Shown here in pieces: positions 1-11,400 of a stretch of 64,000 bases of DNA. A program made the translations under genes and the position numbers. The stretch spans positions 40,879-104,878 of the forward strand of contig NW_004797537.1 in assembly GCF_000002075.1 (NCBI RefSeq), written 5' to 3'. The notes beneath the pieces are model-generated. The model was not told the origin of the DNA, did not search any database, and worked only from the letters and a program-made list of their open reading frames with translations. Positions within the stretch are counted from its first letter, which is position 1. Each line of letters begins with the position of its first letter. This stretch comes from Aplysia californica. Taxonomy: Eukaryota > Mollusca > Gastropoda > Aplysiida > Aplysiidae.

Positions 1-339
1 AACGAATATAATATCACGATCGCGACCGGCAAAAATAAACTTGCTAACCACACCGGACTTGGTTTTCAAATATTCCAGTTCTGCGATTTGACAAAAGATG
101 GGACTTGAGATAGGTTTACTCAATCTCGTATTTTTCGCATTCCAGGATGTGTATTTTTTCATGAAAAGTCGTATTCGCGTATTTTCGGCAAAAAATCTTA
201 CTAAAATACGTAAAATCGTACTGGTTGGCATCTCTGCATTTTCCTGGGTCTTTCCCTGGGCAATATGCAGATTTCCTCAAATTCCCTGGGCATTCCCGGA
301 TCACCTGCAATTTTTTTTTCAAATTCGCGGGTAATTCCC

Positions 340-361
340 CCCCCCCCCCCCCCCCCCCCCC
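340..361. repeat. poly-C tract
   Basis: About 22 consecutive C residues lie in the intron next to the last Brd7-9 exon of the window. Similar homopolymers occur at 16411-16430 (G) and 47311-47332 (C). Confidence 0.9.
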
Positions 362-407
362 TCCCCACGGATTCCACGCTGGCAGTCACCCTGTGAATCT
401 TACATAC

Positions 408-2417
408 CAAGATCTGCTTCTTTGTCGGAGGGTTGTGCGATAAAGCCGAGGTGAGGAGGAGGGTCTTGACTCAGCCGCTCCTTCTGCGTCTGTGACAGTT
501 CAGACAAGATGGCTGCCGTTTCATTGAGCTTGTGCTGCACAGGGTCTTTTGGAGCTGCAGCACGTTCTGCTTCCTCCGCAGCCTGTAAAAGGTTCCAGGG
601 AGAACGGATGTAACACAGCAGTCACAAAGTCAGGTACGTCAAGGTTTAACCGATTAACTGCAAATACTCTTGAGGGAGACTCTTAAACCTTCACAATGTC
701 CTGCACCTTTTCCGTCCTTCAGTTGTGTCTGCCTATCTATTTAACTCGCTCGTTTCTTACACTAGGTGGCTTTTACTCTGCCCATGTGCTTCTCTTTACT
801 CAAGTAAAAAAAAAAAAACAGAACTCTTGGCCAGACAGTTCAAACCATAATATTATCTCAGTTCTCTGACAGACAGAGTTGACACAAATTTAGATACACA
901 CAATCATTATTCAAGTAAATAAACAGTCTCTATTGATTACCAAGTACCCAGTCAGAGCTCACTGAAGTGAAGCAATACGGAAAAGTACCTTTCCTATTGA
1001 TACAACTTTTTCAATCAGAGAGACTTTTAATTGAACCCACAATCACACAAGTGACAGTCTTATATCGTCCCCACAAGACTGGGACCACTTTGATCAGTCT
1101 TTACCTTTCATTATGACACACAACAAGTACAATAGTCACTTCTTTGAGTGAAAAAGAAGCACATCAACAGACTCATAGTCATATATATATACAGTGGAAA
1201 CCATATATAACAGGCCCGGTAATAACAGGGATGCAGTAATAACAGGGATATTTTAAATCCCCGATTTTTCCTACTCTTTGTCTCTATTAAAAGTTATCGG
1301 CAATAACAGGGCCCCATCGGAGCCCAACCGGTTATAGCAGGGACAAAGGCTTGTTAACAATGTGTAAAAAGTAAGAGAGAGAGAGAGAGAGAGAGTAACG
1401 CAGTGATGGAGCCAGCCCATGCAAACCATGCCACTGCAAGCACACACGGCGTGGTGAAGCGAGATAGGGCCACGGTGTACTGCAGACCTCGATCTAGCCC
1501 GAAACCTAGAAACACGCACGCATAATGTGTCTACTGTCACCAACGATGTCAAGAGCAAGAGAAAATGCCTTTTAACTGACCCAAAAAAAAAACACGAAAT
1601 AATCCAGGCTGTTGACAAAAAGCAAGCTCCACGCGTAGAGATTTGTCGTCAGTTCAACATTCCACAAAGGTCGATTCACACCATCATCAAGGATAGAGAG
1701 AAGATAGTGGCAGCATACTCAAATGAAAAGTTTGCTCTGGATCGAAAGAAAACGAGACTACCCGATGCAGTTGCTGTGGACCAAGCTTTTTCTGGTGTGG
1801 TTTAAGGAGGCAAAGAGAAAGTTGGTGCCAAAACCCCTGTTCGTGGGTACTTGTGGCAAAGGAAACTACCCATGAATAAGTACAGCTGGATTAGTCCACA
1901 AATGCTTACTTTCCTTACATTCCTGATTTAACAAGGATCGGATATAACAGGACATTTTCTCTACTCCCACCATCCCTGTTATATCAGGTTTCCACTGTAG
2001 TAATATATAATACAGTATTGCATCTGAAAGATAAGATGACAGACATGGAAAAAAAACAAAGATTTGAAAAAGACACAGATAAAGTACTTGTGTCATGCTT
2101 TAAAAAAATGGATGAACTAATCCCACCCATGAATGTACAGTTCACGGAATCATACAAAAAGATTCCAAACGTGCAAAAAAATATAGCCCTTAATCTGTTT
2201 TCAAGATGGTAAAATGGGAGATATTTTGAACATCTGTACTATTGTGCAATAAAGACAAGTGAAAAAGAATTGTGAAAATGAGTCAAGACTACAGAACAAG
2301 ATTTCCGTTGAAAAATAAATAAGAATCATCAAAACATTGGAAGTAATTTACCTTTTGTGCTTTTGCTATCATTTCATCTTGAAGAGCTTTCTCGGCCAAT
2401 TCTTCCTCTCGTCTTTT
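408..2417 (-). CDS. Brd7-9: Brd7-9 C-terminal coiled-coil exons
   Basis: Exon 2352-2417 encodes a charged helix (KRREEELAEKALQDEMIAKA). Exon 408-582 encodes an Ala/Glu-rich helix and LNETAAILSELSQTQKERL, matching BRD7 TRLLRELQEAQNERLSTRPPP. It ends after KEADL at a GTATGT donor. The intron between them contains a pogo-like transposon (1192-1997). No matching final exon is visible in 1-407. Confidence 0.88.
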
Positions 2418-5400
2418 CTGTGAAATTGAAACTAACAATATTCATTGCAATCAACATTGCATCCATTAGCAGACAAAAAACGTGAGAAACATTGTTGAGC
2501 AGAAGTCCAAGAGACTACAAAGACTACATTTGGCCAGGAACAGAGTGGACCACTGTATGATATAAAAATTAATAACAACACCCCAAAACAGAAAGAGCAG
2601 ACCATATTATCAGAGCATCAAAAACCGTTGGCAATAAAAAATCACATGAGAGGAAAATGGACCACATGAAAGATCAATATAGACAAAACTACAGAGTTTA
2701 AGACTATCAACACTTTCAGATGTTATAAAGTACAAAACACAATGACCAGTGAGGACCAAATGACAATACTGTTGACAACCAGTTTATAAGCATTCAAAAT
2801 GTAAACGAGCCCACTTTGCCAAAAACAGATTAGGAAAACAGGAACGCGTGAAAGAAGTAGGACGAGCAGATCTCAAAAGAGAGATCCCCCAAATTTCACA
2901 CCGGAGTAACAAACGGTGTGTAAGTTTGACTACAAATGCTACCAGCCACTAGTTCAAAGTACAGACCTCAAACTTGATAAAGTTTCATTCTCTTACTTGT
3001 TCCTCCTGACGCAGTCGAGCCTTAGAGTGTTGACCATTGGTCAGCGTATCCAACAACTTGTCCACCATTTCCACAGCACTGATTCCAGCATTCTCCACAA
3101 ACTTCTGAACACTGAGGAAGCGACCAGAAAGGAAATAATGATACACTTCTGAACAAAACTACAGAAATCATTTCTACAAACAAATAAGAAAGCTTTTAAA
3201 ATTCATTTATTTTCACAAAAAGCCAGTGAAAAAAGAAAAAAAACATTTTTGAACGACAAAAAAAGAAATTCAAAACACACCAAAAAAAAAAACATACCCA
3301 TCTATTCTTATTCTTTGGTTATGAAAACTGAATATAATAATACATTATGTTTAACAGACAAGCATAAAAACACTTTAAAAATAATTAAAAATTTTTTTCA
3401 AAGCAATGAAGTAAGAACGCGTGTGTTAGAGAAGGGAACTCAGGAGGCTACTTGTTCGAAAATAAAGAACCCAATAACACACTCCCTTATCAAACAAAAG
3501 ACAAAGAACTAATCAACATCAAAACAAAACAAATTTCAATTGCATAATCTAAATCAAAACAGAACAAATTTAACAAAGCTGCACACATTTTAATGCAGCA
3601 AAAATAACATAGGATCCACCTGTTAAAAAATGCCATATATAAAGCATTAGTGTACATTATGAGCATTTTCAGATGATCTGGGCAAAGACTGAGAGACCTA
3701 CGGTTAAGGACTTACCTTTTCGCGTACTGCACACCTGTTTCCCCACCATATGTACCAAGCAGTAAGTCAGATTCCTCTTTGGTGCATGAGGCAAAGGAGG
3801 AATCATAGGCTGGGGCATGAGAGCTGAATGGACCATAGCAGAGGTATGTCTCTGAAAAGCAAAGAAAGAAGAATTTTAAAAAACTATCTGCAAAGTTTCT
3901 TGGTCATATGGAAAGGCATGATGTAAGGACATCACCGAAAATTAATGAAATGGAACTAAACAAGAAATATTCAGACAATACCACACACCACAGAACAGAA
4001 CATAAAAATAAGTCCAAGAAACCCACCTTTTTTTAACTTAGCAATGGACTGAAAAGGAAATTCTCAAAAGCTACTGGACTAACAAGAAGAAGAAATGTTG
4101 ACATTACATATAAAAAAATGCAACATATACTATAAAACAGGAAATAAAAACTATATGAAGCTCACAGAACAATCAACACTCAAGGGTTCTCCTATTTGGA
4201 GAACTAAAACCAGCTATTTTTGTTCCCCTCTCAAATCTAATTCATGTGCATTTAATTTCGGCACCAAAGTTAACACCAGTAAGAACAATTTTCCTCTCAG
4301 GGGACACATAAAAAAGACTTACAGCAGGAAATAGGTTAATAATTTTATTTTTTTTTAAAATCATTTATAAAAAAAATATGATATCTATTTTTAATGCAGT
4401 AACAGTTCATAGAATTAATTTGATCTTCTATTGTTAGAAGACATTCAGTAGCAATGGAATATTTTCTTTTTTTTGTTTTTTGTTTTTGTAAAGCGTTTTA
4501 CGGCGCTCGCAACTGCATAAGGTCATATGAGCGCGCGGGACACACCTAATATTTTCAGTTGGTAGGAAATTTTGAATTTTGCCCGGGTGGCGGCCGAAGC
4601 CTACTCTTATCGATTTTAGATCACCAAAGGATCTTTAATATGCGCAACTAGCACACGGGCCCTCCGAGATTTTTCGCCCTTGTCTGAGAAGGTTAGATGT
4701 AGATCTTTCCTTCCTACCAGAAGATCAGGGGTGTGGCAGAAAGACAGCAGTAAGGAGGAGCCAAGGAGTAGCAGTACAAAGGCTGCAGAAAGAGTCAGGA
4801 GCCCAGAGGAGGGGGCAAAGGAGGTGACGGGGTGGGGGCAGAAAGTGGAAATGAAAGCAGACAACAGAACATTGCAAGAGAGAAGGAAAGGAGGTGAAAG
4901 GAGACAATTTTAGAGAAGAAAATTTTTTGGTTGCTACCCGGATTCGAACCCGGGACCTTTGAATGAGAGGCCAACACCTTAACCTCTAGGCCACGAGAGC
5001 CCCCTGGAATATCTTTTAAAAAACCCAACAAACATACAATAAACATTTTTTTAATGGGTGGAAAAAGTCTTACCTGGACAAACTTTGTTCCTCTTGTCTT
5101 CTTTAAACTTGAACAGAGTTCCTGAGCCATTTTTCAGTTTGCCCATGTAATCTCCAAGACTAATTACTTTCTGAGTGGAACTCACTGAGGAAGACACAAA
5201 ACAAAGCTCATGGCATACCTACGCAAGATCACTATTGTCCAGGGTCAAATTTCAGACCGCATTGAGAAAAATCTAATTTTTCATCAATTTATGTTACAAA
5301 AGTACACGCTGTATTTCCATGACAGAAAGGGTAAAGAATTAACACAAATGTTGTCGTGTGGTTCAGGACAAAAAGGAAAAACCACCAACCAATACCATGT

Positions 5401-8400
5401 AAGAAATTGGAACTATGTAGAGACAGACAAATGCGTAATGGAAAGAAACAAAAGCAACCATTCAATCCTTTGAAAGAAAGCTAAAAATTCTGATTGCACT
5501 TAGCTGTTCTTTAACTTACTACCAAAAGGTTTCCGTGTTATACAGAAGGTAATACAAAGAAAATTGGAAGAAATAGTTCATCAAACAGCACTGTCATCTA
5601 TACCCACCTGTTCCATCATTCCATGGATTCAAAATAGTCATTGATGTTGTACCATCCTCTTCTTGGCGAAGAAATCCTAACTGTAAAACCAAAAGAAAAA
5701 AATCAAGTGGCAAGCTTTGCAGTTTGTTTGTTTTTTCAATTTGTCTTAGCTTTATCAGGTATCAACATGAATGCATGAACACTTTTAATTATGAATTAAA
5801 AAAACAAGGACTCTTCAAGTATCTCGGAATTGAAAACAGAAATCCCTTCCTGTAAAAAGCAACTGGTTAGTATTTAAAAATGTCGTAGAATTAGATTAAA
5901 AGGACTGTAACACACAATATTTTCATAATCATTTAATTGTTAAAGACTCCACACAACTTTTCAATAGCTTACTAAAGTGGGAATCTAGATCAGCAAATAT
6001 TTATTGAAAGCCTGAACACAATAGAAGAAAACCCTGGAAAAACAGGGTCCTGCAAAAATGACCTGGCACTGAAGTAAAAAATGGAGGCAACTCACATCAG
6101 TCTTGGGCCTGCGGGTGGTGAGAGCGTGCTTGGCTTTCTGCGCTGCCTCCTGAGCCTGGGCCAGGATCTCCTCTGGAGACATCTCCTCCTCAACCATGCT
6201 GTCCATTTTGCTGGGATCCACTTCCAAACTGAGGGGAAGAAAGCCAGACAAGATTCATAACATTTTTTCTCAGAGAAATTTTCATTTTGTCTTTTCAAAT
6301 TAAGTCAAAGAAAAAGGTAATAAAGGCTTCGGAGGCAGAAATTAGATTTCCAGAAAAAACTGAAATAAGAGCAGAAGGAAATGTAGAAACAGCCTACAAA
6401 GTACAAAGAATAGGGACAACAAATGAACAGAGCTTTACATTTTAAATAGCCACTAGCTGGGCCCCCCTTTCGATGAAAGGAATGATCGATGCATTATCAT
6501 CAACTGAATATCATTGGTCTACTATATTTACACTCTACTGGAATGGAGCAATAAACCTTGAGAGAAAAGTGACACATGTTTTTCCAAGTTGCCAAATATA
6601 TAATAGATGCATAGATCCTCTATTCCGCTTTTGCGGTTGTACAGAGAAGCGTGTTGATTGTTTCCAGTAGCAAGAAAAAGAATTTGACAAAGGAGTCCAG
6701 AAAAAAACGATGATGGGCATCAAACGAAAGTATCACAGTCGAATTTAGCACCAAGTAAAAAGAAAAAAGAAAACATGAGGCTAGATCTATACGGGTTGCA
6801 CACTTAAAAGTGCTCAGTATTGCGAGACAATGCGCGATAGTATCGAACGGAAGTACGACTTGAAATAAACAAACCTGGCAGATTTTCTAAAGACAGAAGC
6901 GTCGGCCTACAAAAGCAATTGGCGAAATAAAGAAATTTAGCTTTTTGCAGCAAAACTGTCTCAAAACTGAAAAAACGAAGGGCGTCATGATCTGGAGAAT
7001 ATTTTAAAGAATCTTTCGGCGAAAACCGCATGTCGATCGATGCAGCCATTAAAAAGCCTTTTGAATAGCAAAATTCGGCCACCACAAATACATAATAGAT
7101 AATCCTGGAAAATTGCGTACAGATGGTACCCACAACGTTTTGTTTCTTCTCTTACCTGGGTTCATCTTTCAGCTTGTCCTTGGCTTCTTCCACTGGTGGA
7201 ACGGAACTGGGTTCCATAATGTGACCGCTTTCATCAAAACCCAGCTCTTGTAAAGTGATACTGGTCAAAAAGCTCTGAGTCTTCTTCAGATACAACAATT
7301 TTTCCTGAGAAAAATACGGAGCTTGAGATAGAAATTTGTTGTGCATGGCAGAAAAAATAAGAAAGTAAGCCATTTCAAACAATCTAAAATGTTAGCGAAG
7401 AAACTTTCAAGTATTTTATATGCATAAGCCAAATTGCCAAAATACCATAACCAGCAAGAGTTCCCCTGAAAGACTAAACTATTTCTACAAACAAGCCCAA
7501 TTACTGTACAAGTAGGATCTTCCATTAATATGTTTAATGAATCAAAAATTTACACAAATGTGGTTACTCAAACATTGACAGTGAACTCTGCTTTAGCACC
7601 TCACTGCTACGCTATCCCTGAAGCAGATTCAAACATGAAAGTAAAATTATGCTGATTTGTATAAAACCGAGATAAAATTCTATAAACAAAATCTTAGAAA
7701 GGCATGTTATGGACCGAGATCTTTCTCTCAAGTGTCTGCAAACTATTTACGTGGGTGGTTGGCAGGTGCTCTGGTGTGGTCTGCTTCTTCTTTCCTATGA
7801 AACATCTATCGTCCTTATCTCCCCTATTTCTTTTTTATGATTGTTACTCTCTTGTAACACTTTTAATCTTCTGGCGCTTATATGACCTTATGCAGTTGCG
7901 AGTGCCGTAAAACCTCTACTAAAACTAAATTAAAACTAAAAACTATTTATTCTGACATCTGGTTCTGAGTGGCGAAAAAATACTTTTTTGTGTGTCTCTT
8001 TGTGCTAAAATGTCTGGAAACAAACACGTCTGCAGCTGTACACACCACTTCCCAGATAGTTACTAGACACAGGCATATCAGCATTAAAAACAAGATAGTC
8101 ACTGTTATAAAACCAGCAATGTATAGAGTATCCCCCCATGTGGTTAGATGCTATGAAGTGGTGTGTGCTGTGTCGTCTCACAGAGCTCGTCCTAGATGCC
8201 AGGTCTCAGAGGGAGAATCAACAAACAGCAATGATCATATCCCCTACAGTCAAATGTTTTGTTATCCTGTCTGCAGATAAAGTCCAACCTTAATGCATCC
8301 CCGAACGAATAGTTTAGCAATAATGACAGCAGTTTGTCTTTCTTGTAAAAACTAGAGTACAAAGCATGTTAAAATGATAAAAGTTGTTTAGAGCAGAGAA

Positions 8401-11400
8401 AAGGCAAGATGGACAAGCACATCCGGCTGCAAGGAAATTTCTTAAAAAGAACTCTTGAGCAACCTGAGTACATCTGAACCCTGAGATCATACCTTGCTTA
8501 GCTGCTTGATTCCCAGATGAAGCAATCTTTTTGCTTCCTTGTAGTATATCGTATCTGGTCGATTGTATGTCATGGCATTGTTGCACATCAGAATGAAGTC
8601 TTTCTATTTAAGAAAAAAAAATTGTTAAAAAAGAAAAGAAACATATTAAGGGTATATGATCATGCAATAACAGAACAGAGAAAAGAATTCAAATCTCTCT
8701 CCAGCAGTACCTTTTTATTCACCACACCGGCAGAATAAACAACTGAAAGTATGACTGACAAGCCCTCATGTTTTGAGGGGCCACCTTTGTATTACCCCGG
8801 TGAAAAAAAAAGTGCGCCATACTTTCAGAACAGGAGATCACAAACCAAAAAGCAAATGAGAATGGCTCAAATGTATGTGACTGTGGACTGCTGCCCGTTA
8901 TATATGGAAAAAGTCATACAGAAGGTACAAATTTGCATTCTTTACACAGATCAAAAAGAGTCTTTTTCAAAAAGCAACTTTTTCGGGGTTTTTTCATTTC
9001 CTAAACCCCTAATATATAGCAATGAAAATAAATTAAATATTAAAATGACTAATCACATTTCAGCACAATTTTCCTACAATATGTGCATTCCATTTGGACA
9101 GACTAACCTTAAACTCCATGACATTAAAGTACTCAGCAGCCTCAATTTTAGCAGCCATAGTGCTGAAGTCCATGGGGCATAGGATGATACTTGAGTAGCC
9201 CGGAGCTATGCTGTCTGTCACAGGAAAGGCAAAGAAACCATTCACATCTTTGCTGAAAGTTGTAAGAGAGAAAACAGGGGTATAAGTAACTCTACATGTA
9301 AGTGAAGAAAATTTCCTCTTTTTCTTCATGCCCTTCCCATTCCAAAGAACTCTGAGTATGATGTAAAATGTCTACATTAAGTTATGGCACCCAAATTTTT
9401 TTTATATCAGATAGAAAATAAATTTACAAAGCACATTCATCGTACCACTAATACATTTTCACTTGTCAAAAGCTGAAAGCACATTTTTCTCAGATGTAAG
9501 AATAAACAATATAGATTTTTAAATTTCCAAAAACTATAACCAAAACTAAAACGAACAATAAAATTCCTCTTCTGCTTAGGATGCAGTAAAGCAACAACAA
9601 AAAATGAAGTTTTTAAAAAACAATCTTCTTACATTGCATTAGGAAATAATTAAGAGACAAGAAGAAGAATATATTAGGGGAGACATTTACCAGCTTGGGT
9701 TATTTTGCAAATTCAAGGAAGGGATTTTTATCAAGTAGGTGTATTTCTAAAGCACTTGTATTTACCTAAGAAAAATGTATTAGTGTGCAAGTGGGAAGCC
9801 CCAGGGACAGAACAAAGATCCCCAATTCTTTCTCGATAAACTTCAAAGTTGATTCTAAAAAAATGTTTATAGCAATCGTTTAAAAACCTAAGGAAGAGAA
9901 AGTTCAAGGTGGGCCTACAAATGGCAACATGGGAAATCTGCAGTAGAGTGGAATAAATTTCATACTTTAGGTTATCTGATAATCAAGAAAATCTTACTTC
10001 TGCAAATTTTTAAGAAGATAATTCAACATTTGTTTCAATATGGCCCCATCATTGTCTCGAATGGTGCACATTCGAGGCTCCCGAAATTTTCTGCTTGGTG
10101 ATGAGTTGCCATCGGAATCCTCTTCCATCTCATTATATTGATGTGATGTTTCTTCTTTTTCAACTTCTTCTTCGTCATCATCTCCACTTTCATTATCTTC
10201 ATGTGGTCGCTTCAGTGATGAACTCTGTAAATGAGGCAAAAAGTTTGAGTGTCCATTTTGTACAGATTAATATTAATTTTCATGTTCAGATTTATTCCAT
10301 CGAGAGAGAAACGATACTCTGAGCCAGTGCAGACAATACAAATGCAGTGAAGATCACAATGTAATTTAACTGACCAAGGACATTACCTGACTTTTCAAGA
10401 TGAGCACAACTCTTGTCATTATTTCACTGACCCTCATACAATCACTCATTCTTCTGTGTATTCCGCATTCAACTCTAAAAGAACTTTACAAAACACGTAT
10501 CCAACGATTATACATCTCTGAAAAATCCCATCCAAACCACCCAAGGTCTTCAAGTACACGTTATATTTCAATTCCATCAAACTGAAATTCAAACTATATG
10601 TACAATACATTAACGTAACTCTAAATATGCTCATTGCTAATACCCAAAGAACACATTACAGAAGCAATCAAAACAAAGATTTTTTTCTATTTGAGAACAA
10701 CCACAGTTGTTTTCTGATGTAAAAAACAGACAGCACTTATTCTAAAAATATGCCTTTGAAGTTCTTACTTCTTCAGCATATTTGCTCCTCTCTCTATCCT
10801 TGTCGCTTGATTTCTTTTTCTTCTTTTTCTTGTGTTTATGTCTCCGCTCCTCAGTTTGTGGGGAACCAGCTGCATCTGGCAGAGATTCTTGACTTGATCC
10901 ACCTCCTACTTTCAAATTCAGAACTAGTTTCAGAGGTTTTTCTTGAGAGCCATCTGTACATGGAGAAGCAAATCAGCAATAGTTTATAGTGTGAGCTGGA
11001 AAAGTAACTGTATTCAAAGTAAAAAGGATGACAAATACAGAAGAACCTGTCAAAGATAGTAGCCTGTACAAGCAACCACTTCCCACTTCCCCGTAACTGA
11101 TTTTTTTCCTTATATATTATAATGACACAGAGAAAGACGTAAACATGTTTAAGACAACCATTTTTCTCCTTGACAAGGTGTGGCCGTCTTGGACAATTTT
11201 GACTGTACTGTACAGTGAAACCTGTCTTAATGGCAACCTGTCCAATACAAAAACATATCAACAGGGAATCTCCCCTTGATAAATATCTCTATAAAATATA
11301 TCCATCTAAGACAGAAGCCTTCGCAACCTGAAAGCCCGTTGCCTGAATAATTGAAATTTTTTCCCCCAAAGAATACCGACTATCAGGACCCTCAACCCCC

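Noticed and set aside
1527-1805. Host CENP-B-like gene
   Set aside because: It lies wholly within TA-flanked pogo inverted repeats and lacks the catalytic region, so it is a transposon relic.
4930-5003. tRNA gene
   Set aside because: A and B boxes are present, but the same head is repeated at 50.8 kb with a 500-bp body and target duplications, so it is a SINE head.
8751-9182. 143-codon plus-strand frame
   Set aside because: It is antisense to a Brd7-9 bromodomain exon and intron and resembles no protein family.
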